Of a DNA stretch of 64,000 bases, positions 32,273 through 40,775 are shown one piece after another (position 1 is the stretch's first letter; every line of letters begins with the position of its first letter). Below the pieces are notes generated by a model. It made no database searches, was not told where the DNA came from, and was given only the letters and a program-made list of their open reading frames with translations. This DNA comes from Kosakonia sacchari SP1. Lineage in GTDB: Bacteria; Pseudomonadota; Gammaproteobacteria; Enterobacterales; Enterobacteriaceae. Made by a program: the position numbers and the translations under genes. The stretch is from NCBI RefSeq assembly GCF_000300455.3, contig NZ_CP007215.2, positions 1-64,000 of the forward strand, in the 5' to 3' direction.

Positions 32273-34222
32273 TTATTTCTCTGTTTCGGTCTTTCGGGCT
32301 ATATAAACTTCGATATAAGCGCCGGGTGATATAGGCGCGTTGGGGTAAGGGACGATCATGAGATTTTCATCGTTATCACAATCGGTATCATGAAATACAA
32401 CTGGCTGCTGCCCTGCGTTTTTTATTAATGATGAAGAGAGGGTATATTCCTGCGTTGCCAGCGATTTAACGTTTCCAGCCAGAACGGTCAGTGGCCAGTT
32501 AATATCGCAGACGTCCTCGATGGTTATATCATCGATAGCTGGCGATGAATCGGGTGAAATAGTGCCGCTGGATAGTCTGGTAATATCCTCGAAGATCTGC
32601 TTATACATTTTTTTAGAAAACGAACTGCCATATTCTGAGGCGGTTTTTATTACCCTGCTTTTTTCTTTGTTGGCCTCTTTTTGGATGATTTTCGGCGTGA
32701 TGATAATAAACCGCTGCCGATTGTCACTTTCCCGCAAGTTAACGCCGGTATGTTTTTTTTCATGTACAGATAAACCGCCAATGATTAACGAATCACCCTC
32801 ATCAACCGTGACCAGCGTGCTGAGGTTACCCGTCTTATTGTTATCTTCCGTCGCTGGCGTTGTCCGTTTGTTATACATATTAACTTTAATCTGCAGCGCT
32901 TCCTGTTTGTCACTGGCGATAACGCGGGGCGTAATTTGCAATACCGTACCGTTGGACGCAGCAGAGAGCGGTTCATCTTTTGTCGCTTGTTGGTTTTGAT
33001 GGCTAAAATTAAAGACTGCGGGAAAATTCTCCATCGTAGTCAGTGAGGGACGAGCGGTTAAAGACGCGCCGCCTTGTTCGACAATCTTCTGAATTTCAGC
33101 CTGAAATTTTTTCATCTCCTGTGCGTTAAGCACAGATTTGTTGCCGTTAATAACCTCATCGTAAACGCTGCCTCTGCGGCTTAACCGTTTTTCCGGCATG
33201 CCGGTATTGAGGATCTGCCGGTTATCCATGTCGATAACCAGGGTGTCGATGGCCACCGATCTCAGTGGAACATCGAGCTTTTCAATAAGCTGCGCATACT
33301 CACTCCTTTTGGCCGGATTATCCTGAATGAGGATGGCATTGCTGCGTGTACTGACCACGATTTTCGGCTTGTCATCGGTCGACGCGGGCAGTGCGGGCGC
33401 CAGTGAAACGCGATCCGCCAGCGCTGAAAACGACGCGCCTAATCGGTTAGTCAACGGGTTTTTGTCATCACTGAGATCAAGCGCTCCTGGATAATTGTAC
33501 CGCTGCAGTTGGGGCGCTGATTTTTTGGTATCTAATAGCTGCGATAATATTGTTCCGACGCCCGGAATGGTGATCTGTTCATTTTGATATTCAACCCGGA
33601 TATCGGCCGCTTCCGCGAAACGTAAAGGAAAGAACATGGTTTCAAAAGCGCCCTCTTTGTTTTTACTGGTATCAGGCTGCTCGGCAAACATTTTTATCAG
33701 GTTGACATATTCGGTTGGCCCGCTTATCAATATTTCAGCACTCTCCGGCAATTCTCCCCAGCCAAATCGCTTATCCAGCAGACCAATATCCGTTAAGGCC
33801 TTTTTAAGGCTATCAATTGACTCATCAGACACTTTAATCTTTAACGACTGCTGATCCGTTTTACTGCTGACGTATAATTTATCCTCGAAAATAAACCACT
33901 GAAGATTATATTCAAGCGCCAGGCGTTCAAGAAACTGCTGCGCCGTCGTCGCGCGTAGTTTATTTTTTACCTCTGCCGAAATTTTGGGGTCTATAACCAA
34001 ACGTAGCGAAAAGGCATGAGCAAAATCTTCCAGCACTTTATTTAGCGGTGCAGGCGTGTTTTGGTAAGAGAATTCACCACTGTTTAATAGGGCGGGCACA
34101 GCCGCCACGGCGTGCTGATGTATAAAAACTGTTAATAATATCAGGGTTAGTGTTGCGCATCGTTTATATAATATGGCGCAATACGAAACAGGCGAATAAA
34201 AAACACGCCAGTATAATTTCAT
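32273..34222 (-). CDS. sctC: Type III outer-membrane secretin SctC (HrcC)
   Basis: SctC forms the outer-membrane ring of the injectisome. From ATG 34222 (MKLYWRVFYSPVSY; AGGTGAT upstream) it has 649 residues with a signal sequence ending near HAVAAVPA. N-domains include APLNKVLEDFAHAFSLRLVIDPK and SNAILIQDNPAKRSEYAQLIEKLD. The secretin core near the C terminus contains TLVTVDEGDSLIIGGLSVHEKK. A roughly 100-residue C-terminal tail after the core may bind a pilotin, but no pilotin gene is visible. It follows the small HrpF-like gene by about 17 bases. Confidence 0.93.
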   Translation of the reverse strand: MKLYWRVFYSPVSYCAILYKRCATLTLILLTVFIHQHAVAAVPALLNSGEFSYQNTPAPLNKVLEDFAHAFSLRLVIDPKISAEVKNKLRATTAQQFLERLALEYNLQWFIFEDKLYVSSKTDQQSLKIKVSDESIDSLKKALTDIGLLDKRFGWGELPESAEILISGPTEYVNLIKMFAEQPDTSKNKEGAFETMFFPLRFAEAADIRVEYQNEQITIPGVGTILSQLLDTKKSAPQLQRYNYPGALDLSDDKNPLTNRLGASFSALADRVSLAPALPASTDDKPKIVVSTRSNAILIQDNPAKRSEYAQLIEKLDVPLRSVAIDTLVIDMDNRQILNTGMPEKRLSRRGSVYDEVINGNKSVLNAQEMKKFQAEIQKIVEQGGASLTARPSLTTMENFPAVFNFSHQNQQATKDEPLSAASNGTVLQITPRVIASDKQEALQIKVNMYNKRTTPATEDNNKTGNLSTLVTVDEGDSLIIGGLSVHEKKHTGVNLRESDNRQRFIIITPKIIQKEANKEKSRVIKTASEYGSSFSKKMYKQIFEDITRLSSGTISPDSSPAIDDITIEDVCDINWPLTVLAGNVKSLATQEYTLSSSLIKNAGQQPVVFHDTDCDNDENLMIVPYPNAPISPGAYIEVYIARKTETEK

Positions 34223-34239
34223 ACATATCACCTGTTAGT

Positions 34240-34461
34240 TTATCGTCCATCGTTAATAATTGATCGAGCCAGATTGTGATTGAGCGTCACTTCCTGGTTT
34301 GCCGCCCAGGTGGCTGAAGAATATTGTTTCATATGCTGATGAAACGTCAGCCAGTCGCCCATTGACATGCCATTCATATTTTTTGCAGCGGTCTGAAAAT
34401 CACTGCTGGCTTGTTTAAATTTACTGTCTAACTGGCTACGCACAGAATCCATTTTTAGCAT
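34240..34461 (-). CDS. Small HrpF/needle-like type III protein
   Basis: A 73-residue protein starting at ATG 34461 (MLKMDSVRSQLDSKF), AGGGA upstream. It is predicted to be two helices joined by MNGMSMGDW, with a C-terminal HNLARSIINDGR that resembles the end of needle-fold proteins (PrgI, EscF) and HrpF. Its place just before the secretin gene matches hrpF in Hrp1 clusters. It may be the needle subunit or a needle-fold chaperone; the sequence alone does not decide. Upstream is the GNAT gene, with a 16-base gap. Confidence 0.6.
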   Translation of the reverse strand: MLKMDSVRSQLDSKFKQASSDFQTAAKNMNGMSMGDWLTFHQHMKQYSSATWAANQEVTLNHNLARSIINDGR

Positions 34462-34477
34462 TTCAATTATCCCTGGT

Positions 34478-35029
34478 TTATTTATAAAGACGCAGATCCG
34501 GCCTGAAACCAAACAGCATGACGCTGGCGCGTTGTTCACCGAAACGGGCAATTCTGGGTAAAAAAGCCCATTGCTCTCCGCCGAGATATTTGGCAATTCG
34601 TTGGCTGGCAAGGTTAGAAGCCATAATCCAGGCGACCAGGGTTTCAAAGCCATATTCACGACCGAGCAGCAACGCCGCCAGCCCAAGGTGCACGCCAAGG
34701 CCGCTACCGCAGCGATCCGCGCGCACATATAAGGCGATTTCCCCGGTTTGTCGGCAAGCTAACGTTCCCCAGCTAAAGCGGTTAACTGATAACCACGCGA
34801 TAATTTCACCTTCGCGTTCCAGCACATACACCGGTAATCTATCTTGTTGATAAAGCTCGATATAAAACCCCAATTCTTTAACGGTGATCGACCTTGTTAC
34901 GGGAGAATTAGCGCCGGTATTTGCTGTCTCATTAAAAATCATGGTCATGGCTTCAATATCGCTTTTTTGCGCAACCCTGAGCCCACGAGGCAGACGTTTT
35001 AAAATTCGTGCATCTAATTTCATTTCCAT
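34478..35029 (-). CDS. GNAT-family N-acetyltransferase in the secretion operon
   Basis: A 183-residue acetyl-CoA-dependent acyltransferase. The acetyl-CoA loop is seen in VRADRCGSGLGVHLGLAAL (motif A), preceded by GEIALYVRADR and followed by LVAWIMASNLASQRIAKYLG; the layout resembles phosphinothricin-type acetyltransferases. The substrate is unknown. Its ATG lies 3 bases after the sigma-factor stop and the HrpF-like gene follows closely, so it is an integral member of the leftward type III unit. I do not know a GNAT gene in other Hrp clusters. Confidence 0.8.
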   Translation of the reverse strand: MEMKLDARILKRLPRGLRVAQKSDIEAMTMIFNETANTGANSPVTRSITVKELGFYIELYQQDRLPVYVLEREGEIIAWLSVNRFSWGTLACRQTGEIALYVRADRCGSGLGVHLGLAALLLGREYGFETLVAWIMASNLASQRIAKYLGGEQWAFLPRIARFGEQRASVMLFGFRPDLRLYK

Positions 35030-35032
35030 TAG

Positions 35033-35578
35033 TTACCCTTCTTCCTGATTATTTTTCAGTATTTTTCGCACTCTGGAGAGCCTGGATCGTATTGTTCCAA
35101 TGGGAATACCTAATTGCTCGGCGGCGTCGTGATAACTGGTGTCTGAATCCATAATATGATAAATGACGCTTTGCATTTTGAGCGGCAATTTATCGACCAT
35201 GGCAATGGTTTCAGAAAGTTGTATTTTGTGTTCATTGATATAATCAGGATTGAATATCTGATCGGAAATTAAAAAGTTGACATCATCCAGCGCTACCATC
35301 TCAGGTTTACTAAATGTCTTTTTAAAATGATTTCGCACCAGATTAGACGCAATGCCAAATAACCAGGTTTCTTTACTGGACGCGCCAATAAACTTATGTT
35401 GATTGCGAAACGCTTCAAGGTAAGTCATTTGTACAAGGTCATCGACATCACTTTGATTGTAAACCCGACGGCTGATAAATTTCTTGAGTCTGGTCGAGGT
35501 GTTTGCGACTAACCCATCTATATCGAAAGCACTTTTATACATTGATTCATTATTAACACTGATGGGTAACTTCCCCAT
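35033..35578 (-). CDS. ECF sigma factor (HrpL-like)
   Basis: A 181-residue ECF-type sigma factor that probably drives the secretion genes. Region 2 covers DVDDLVQMTYLEAFRNQHKF with the following ETWLFGIASNLVRN; region 4 is YHDAAEQLGIPIGTIRSRLSRVRKIL. No anti-sigma factor gene is adjacent. It heads the leftward unit and diverges from sctV. Position and class correspond to HrpL, and an hrp-box-like promoter is present before the pilin candidate. AAGGAA lies before the ATG. Confidence 0.85.
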   Translation of the reverse strand: MGKLPISVNNESMYKSAFDIDGLVANTSTRLKKFISRRVYNQSDVDDLVQMTYLEAFRNQHKFIGASSKETWLFGIASNLVRNHFKKTFSKPEMVALDDVNFLISDQIFNPDYINEHKIQLSETIAMVDKLPLKMQSVIYHIMDSDTSYHDAAEQLGIPIGTIRSRLSRVRKILKNNQEEG

Positions 35579-35867
35579 AAAAATTCCTTTTATATTATCC
35601 AGTTGTTCCTTGTTTACTTATGAGTGGCTATTAAGTGAAAATCTGCCTGGTTAGTTTGCAGAATATTTCAAATACACCTTCAGATAAGTGATCTGTTTTT
35701 ATGTGTGCGGGTGGGTGGAATACGCTCTCTACAATGTGTGATACATTTTTAGGTATTTTCTTTTGTGCAGATTCATGGGTTGGGAACACTAACGTAAAGG
35801 TGTTGCCTTTTGATTGGTTTGAAAAATGTCGATTGCTGATGCGTTATCTAATATTGAGATGATTATC

Positions 35868-35921
35868 ATGGTTAATAAAAATCACTTATTCGATCAATAT
35901 GAAAATATGTGGTTTTCATGA
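35868..35921 (+). CDS. Short upstream reading frame coupled to sctV
   Basis: A 17-codon frame (MVNKNHLFDQYENMWFS) with GAGATGA before its ATG. Its TGA stop overlaps the sctV ATG as ATGA. sctV itself lacks an obvious ribosome site, so translation may be coupled through this leader. No function for the peptide is claimed. Confidence 0.4.
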   Translation: MVNKNHLFDQYENMWFS

Positions 35922-38026
35922 GAATGCTTTTCACGAAACTGGCCGTTCGAATGGTTAACCAGACGGAACTCATTGGTGCGGTTATTGTCATGACGATTGT
36001 CTTTATGATGGTTTTACCGCTGCCGGTTTTTATTATTGATACCGCCCTCTCTCTGAATATCTGTATTGCCACGTTACTGGCCATCCAGGCATTATTTATG
36101 CCCCACCCGCTGGCATTTTCGACGTTCCCGGCCGTTTTATTGCTGACAACCATGTTTCGCCTCGCGTTATCTGTCGCCACGACGCGCATGATTTTATTGC
36201 AACATGATGCGGGTCATGTTGTTGAAACTTTTGGTAATTTTGTCGCCGGCGGCAACCTGGCTGTGGGATTGGTTATCTTTTTGATCCTGACGCTTGTTAA
36301 CTTTCTGGTCATTACGAAAGGGGCTGAGCGCGTTGCGGAGGTGTCGGCACGTTTTAATCTGGATGCGATGCCCGGTAAGCAGATGGCCATTGATAGCGAT
36401 TTACGCTCGGGCCTGATTGATACGGCAGACGCGAGAGTGCGCCGCGAACAACTGACGAAAGAGAGCCAGCTTTTTGGTGCGATGGACGGGGCGATGAAAT
36501 TCGTCAAAGGTGACGCTATTTCCGGGATTATCATCGTTTTTATTAACTTGATCGGCGGTTTTTCCGTCGGCATTTTGCAGCACGGCATGCCCGCCGCCGA
36601 CGCCATGCATATCTACTCGATTTTAAGCATTGGTGATGGCCTGGTGGCGCAGATCCCGGCGCTGCTGATCTCGCTCGCGGCGGGCATTATTATTACGCGC
36701 GTCAATTCTGATAATGCGGCTTCCAGCGTCAATATTGGCGGTGAGATCATCTGGCAGTTGACGCGCCACCCTAAAGCCTGGATCTATTGCGGCATCATTA
36801 TGGCGCTGTTTGCGGTGGTGCCAGGCATGCCAGCGATGCTTTTCACCACCTTGAGTTTGCTGTGTCTGACCTTAGCCTTCCTGCTTACCCGGCAGGAAAA
36901 GCACAGGCTGGAAATGGCCGGACAGCCAATTCCCGCTACTGTCGGCACTGAGCAAGCTCATTCAGCCGAATTAATGGGTTATGAAAATGTTCGCCGCTTT
37001 TTCCCGCTGCGCCCCTACCTGATGCAATTTCACCCACAGCATCAGCAACAGCCGGCGTTTGAACAACTGCTCCAGCGCATGTATGCCTTACGCAACGACA
37101 CTGTTTTTGAATATGGCCTCACGCTACCCTCATTCGAGCTTGAGGGTAATGAGCAGCTGGCGCCCGATGAATTTCGTTTCTGCGTCTATGAAGTGCCGGT
37201 TATTCGCGCAACGTATGACCCAAACAAATGCGCCGTCCATGCCGGGCTGGTCGCTGAAAATGACGGTACGCCCGGACTTGAAGAGCGCGAAGAGCAAGGC
37301 TTGCGATGGTTTGACGTTGACGATCACCGCTTATCTCAGTATGAGAACGAAAAGCGCACTTCTGGCGATCTGATCCTCGCAAGGATGCAGCGAACCATCC
37401 TGTCAACGGGGTGGAAATTTGTCGGCTTACAAGAGAGCAAATCGCTGGTCGACTGGCTACGAAGCGAGCAGCCTGAACTGGCCGATGAACTCGAAAGATG
37501 TTTACCCATCGCCTGGTTTTCGGCGGTTTTGCAGCGGCTGGCCGCTGAACATATCACCCTGCGACCGCTGCGCCTGATTGCCGAGACATTGATTAAAAAT
37601 AGCCGCCATGAATCCAACCTGATGGTGTTAACCGAGCAGGTTCGCCACGCGCTGAGAGAGCAGATTTGTTACCAGTACAGCCAAAATGAAACGCTGAATA
37701 GCTGGTTACTGGCACCCGCCACGGAAGCGGTGTTCCGCCAGGCACTAAACGCAGCGAATGCGCAGCCGATGACGCTCTCTTCAGTAATGCATGAGGCGTT
37801 GCTTTCCCGTTTAGCGCAGTGCTTTCCCGCTGATGAAGACGCCCCTTGCGTGCTGCTCGTCGAGCCTGAGTTGCGTGGCCCGCTTGCCGGTCTGCTACGG
37901 GAGTCGTCCACATCTGTTCCGATACTCGCCTTTTCGGAGCTTATCCCATCGATAAAAGTCCAGATCCAGGGGCGGATCGATCTTGAAACAGAAACCCATG
38001 AACCCGCAGAACATGCAGCAGATTGA
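35918..38026 (+). CDS. sctV: Type III export gate SctV (HrcV)
   Basis: SctV is the nonameric export gate (FHIPEP/LcrD family). From ATG 35918 it has 702 residues. Eight membrane segments lie in the first half, with family motifs FRLALSVATTRMILL and FNLDAMPGKQMAIDSDL, and a large cytosolic C-terminal domain (about 340-702). GTG 35909 and an internal ATG before VNQTEL are other possible starts. It heads the nine-gene rightward unit sctV-D-N-O-Q-R-S-T-U and diverges from the sigma-factor operon across about 290 bases. Confidence 0.96.
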   Translation: MRMLFTKLAVRMVNQTELIGAVIVMTIVFMMVLPLPVFIIDTALSLNICIATLLAIQALFMPHPLAFSTFPAVLLLTTMFRLALSVATTRMILLQHDAGHVVETFGNFVAGGNLAVGLVIFLILTLVNFLVITKGAERVAEVSARFNLDAMPGKQMAIDSDLRSGLIDTADARVRREQLTKESQLFGAMDGAMKFVKGDAISGIIIVFINLIGGFSVGILQHGMPAADAMHIYSILSIGDGLVAQIPALLISLAAGIIITRVNSDNAASSVNIGGEIIWQLTRHPKAWIYCGIIMALFAVVPGMPAMLFTTLSLLCLTLAFLLTRQEKHRLEMAGQPIPATVGTEQAHSAELMGYENVRRFFPLRPYLMQFHPQHQQQPAFEQLLQRMYALRNDTVFEYGLTLPSFELEGNEQLAPDEFRFCVYEVPVIRATYDPNKCAVHAGLVAENDGTPGLEEREEQGLRWFDVDDHRLSQYENEKRTSGDLILARMQRTILSTGWKFVGLQESKSLVDWLRSEQPELADELERCLPIAWFSAVLQRLAAEHITLRPLRLIAETLIKNSRHESNLMVLTEQVRHALREQICYQYSQNETLNSWLLAPATEAVFRQALNAANAQPMTLSSVMHEALLSRLAQCFPADEDAPCVLLVEPELRGPLAGLLRESSTSVPILAFSELIPSIKVQIQGRIDLETETHEPAEHAAD

Positions 38027-38037
38027 GGGAAAATAGC

Positions 38038-38940
38038 GTGCTCTATGAACTGAGAGTGCTTAGCGGCCTGAATAGCGGCGCACTGTTACCCTTGACCGGT
38101 ACACAGTGGTTAATTGGATCAGCACCTGATGCGGACATGGTGTTATACGACGCGGCGATTGCGCAAAACCATTGCCAGCTACGCGCGACGGATAACGGCT
38201 GGCAGGTGGAAGCCCTGCAAGGCGCAGTGCTGACGAATGAAGGGCGGCGGGTCGAACACATTGATAACCTCGAACCCGGTACGCCCTTCTCGCTGGCGGG
38301 GATTTGGTTATGTGTGGCGCAGTCCGACACGCCGTGGGAAACGGAAAGCACTCCCGCTGCGCAAGCCGACAGCCAGCCGGGTTCACACGCGCCGGTGGCT
38401 GAAAGACCGCGCCGTCGACTGAATAAAGCCGTGGCTGCGGTTTGCTTCATCCTCGCGATAGGTGCGTTCGCGCTGGGCGGTTTTTCCGGTAACGACGAGC
38501 AACCGACAGCGATTTCAACACCGGTGCCGAAACCGCGGAAAACGTTTCTTGAATCCGCCGCGCAAACCCGCGAAATCCTGGCGTCACTGCTTCAGCAGGC
38601 TGGCTTAGGGCAACGCGTCGATCTGGAGATAACCGGCAGTGACGACATCATTTTGCATCTGGTCGGCGATGATAAGTTACAGGCTGAAACGCAGACGTTA
38701 CTGCAACAGTTTGCCCGGCAGTACCAGAGTGCTGCGCAAATCTCAGTGGATATTGTCCAGCCGCCGCCACCGCTGCCTTTTCGCATTGCCCTTGTGGTAA
38801 AGGGTGAATCCCCCTATATCGTGACCGACAAAGGGCTGAGGGTGTTTATCAATGATGAGATTAATGGCATCAAACTTCTCGCCATTAACGAAGAAAAGCT
38901 GATCTTTCAGGGTGAAACGCGGTTCGAGGTGCCCTGGTGA
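38038..38940 (+). CDS. sctD: Inner-membrane ring protein SctD with FHA domain (HrpQ-like)
   Basis: SctD builds the outer layer of the inner-membrane ring and links to the sorting platform. From GTG 38038 (GAGGGAA upstream) it has 300 residues. The N-terminal FHA-like domain covers about 1-95, a single membrane helix about 134-152 (AAVCFILAIGAFALGG), and a periplasmic ring-building domain follows. The FHA domain and its place after sctV match HrpQ of the Hrp1 branch. Its TGA overlaps the sctN GTG. Confidence 0.85.
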   Translation: MLYELRVLSGLNSGALLPLTGTQWLIGSAPDADMVLYDAAIAQNHCQLRATDNGWQVEALQGAVLTNEGRRVEHIDNLEPGTPFSLAGIWLCVAQSDTPWETESTPAAQADSQPGSHAPVAERPRRRLNKAVAAVCFILAIGAFALGGFSGNDEQPTAISTPVPKPRKTFLESAAQTREILASLLQQAGLGQRVDLEITGSDDIILHLVGDDKLQAETQTLLQQFARQYQSAAQISVDIVQPPPPLPFRIALVVKGESPYIVTDKGLRVFINDEINGIKLLAINEEKLIFQGETRFEVPW

Positions 38941-40310
38941 GCGACGGCTGGCAAGAGGAACTTGCCCGTTGGCAGCAGGCCACACAACGCCAGCTTGAGC
39001 AGACAGAGCCGGTACACATTGTCGGCTATGTGACCGGGATCAGCGGCATCGTTTTACAGTGTCATCTTCCGGGCGCGCGGTTAGGAGACTTATGTCTTTT
39101 GCCGCGCACGTCGGGCGAGCCGATTATGGCTGAAGTGATTGGCTTTGATTCGCAAGAGGTTTCACTTGCCGCACTGGATACGCTGGAAGGCATTAAGCCA
39201 GGTTCAGAGGTCCATCCTTTAGGCTTGCCCCACAGCATTCAGGTCTCGCCAGCGCTGAAAGGGTGCGTATTTGATGGGTTTGGTCGTGCTCTTGGTGGGC
39301 AGGGTCAGGCCGCTTTTGTCGACACCTTAACCGCGCGATCTGTACCGGTGATGCATAACGTCACGCTGGCGACCGATCGCCTGTGTATTGAGACGCCGCT
39401 CTACACCGGGCTAAGCAGTATCGACGGTTTGCTGACGCTGGGCGCAGGCCAGCGGGCGGGGATATTTGCCGGGGCGGGATGCGGTAAAACAACGCTGCTG
39501 GCGGAGCTGGCGCGAAACATCCCTTGCGACACTATCGTGTTTTGCCTGACGGGTGAACGCGGGCGCGAGCTGCGTGAGTTTATGGACAGGGAGCTTGATG
39601 AAGCGCTACGCCAGCGCACGGTGCTGGTTTGTGCCACCTCGGATCGCAGCAGCATGGAGCGTGTGCGCGCTGCGTTTACTGCCACCGCCATCGCCGAAGG
39701 GTTTCGCCAGCAAGGGGAATCCACATTATTAATTGTTGATTCACTGACACGTCTTGCCCGCGCACAACGTGAAATCGGGCTTGCTAATGGTGAACCGCCG
39801 GGGCGCAATGGCTTTCCTCCTTCGGTTTACAACTTGCTCTCGCGGCTGGTTGAACGCAGTGGGCGTACCCGGCAAGGCACCATCACCGCGCTGTATTCGG
39901 TGCTGGTTGAACAAGATTCGATGCAAGACCCTATTGCCGATGAAGTGCGCTCTTTAGTGGACGGGCATATTATCCTTTCGCGCAAACTGGCCGAACAGGG
40001 GCTTTATCCGGCCATTGATGTGGCTGCCAGCCTGAGCCGGGTCATGAATGCTATTACGGGAACTGAACAGCAAACTATTGCCACACATATAAGGCAATTA
40101 ATGACGGCCTATGCCGATGTCGAAATGTTAATTCGCCTTGGAGAATACCAGACCGGCAGCGATCCCTTTACCGATTACGCGGTTGCGGTTAAACCGGCAC
40201 TGGATAATATTCTCAAACAATCATTACGCGCGCCGCGCGCGCCTGAAATAACCTTAAATCGATTACGTGAGGTCGTGGAAAATGCGCCGGGTCCGCAAGG
40301 TGTTTTATAA
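38937..40310 (+). CDS. sctN: Type III secretion ATPase SctN (HrcN)
   Basis: The hexameric ATPase that unfolds and dispatches export substrates (FliI/YscN family). It has 457 residues. Walker A GAGCGKT lies at 179-185, the catalytic Glu region is CLTGERGREL, and Walker B is STLLIVDSLTRLARAQRE. GTG 38937 is used as start because it overlaps the sctD stop (GTGA). Its 3' end overlaps sctO. Confidence 0.97.
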   Translation: MSDGWQEELARWQQATQRQLEQTEPVHIVGYVTGISGIVLQCHLPGARLGDLCLLPRTSGEPIMAEVIGFDSQEVSLAALDTLEGIKPGSEVHPLGLPHSIQVSPALKGCVFDGFGRALGGQGQAAFVDTLTARSVPVMHNVTLATDRLCIETPLYTGLSSIDGLLTLGAGQRAGIFAGAGCGKTTLLAELARNIPCDTIVFCLTGERGRELREFMDRELDEALRQRTVLVCATSDRSSMERVRAAFTATAIAEGFRQQGESTLLIVDSLTRLARAQREIGLANGEPPGRNGFPPSVYNLLSRLVERSGRTRQGTITALYSVLVEQDSMQDPIADEVRSLVDGHIILSRKLAEQGLYPAIDVAASLSRVMNAITGTEQQTIATHIRQLMTAYADVEMLIRLGEYQTGSDPFTDYAVAVKPALDNILKQSLRAPRAPEITLNRLREVVENAPGPQGVL

Positions 40311-40752
40311 CGAAGAGAATGAAAACAGCGCAGATGAATCGTTAAGATTAACTATGCTACTGCACCAGTTATTATCGCTTTATCATTACCGGACGGTAAA
40401 AACAGAATTGGCGTGGTTAAAACAACAGCGAGAAAAGGTAAAAATGGCGCAACAACTCGACGCGCTTAATAGGCATTCACAACACATTTCTCAATTTAAT
40501 CGTGAATATTTTTCCGCGATGAACGATAAAAATACACAGCGCGTGTTATCGTTAATGGATATGCGAAAATGGCTTGAAAAAGAACAGGGAATGGTGCAAC
40601 AACAGCAGGACGCCATATTGCGAATTAAGCAGCAAGAAACAGATTATCTGCGCCAGTGCGATAAGGTCGCTGCGCATTTTCAGTTGGTTGTCGGGAAAAG
40701 AAAACGGCAGGAAAAGTTTCGTTTTATCCTTGAATATCTGCATGCCATTTAG
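40282..40752 (+). CDS. sctO: Type III ATPase stalk SctO (HrpO/FliJ-like)
   Basis: SctO is the central coiled-coil stalk of the ATPase complex. From ATG 40282 it has 156 residues, while ATG 40354 (MLLHQLLSLYHYRT) would give 132. The product is nearly all helical, Gln/Lys/Arg-rich with heptad spacing (about 30-150). The call rests on coiled-coil character and position between sctN and sctQ. No sctP gene lies between sctO and sctQ; the stop of sctO overlaps the possible GTG of sctQ. Confidence 0.75.
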   Translation: MRRVRKVFYNEENENSADESLRLTMLLHQLLSLYHYRTVKTELAWLKQQREKVKMAQQLDALNRHSQHISQFNREYFSAMNDKNTQRVLSLMDMRKWLEKEQGMVQQQQDAILRIKQQETDYLRQCDKVAAHFQLVVGKRKRQEKFRFILEYLHAI

Positions 40753-40775
40753 TGTTGGCCAACGAGTCATTATTG

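Noticed and set aside
35781-35818. Second hrp box before sctV (GGAACA ... CCTTTTGA)
   Set aside because: The -10 part does not contain CCAC and the spacer is 17; kept only as a remark, not as a feature.
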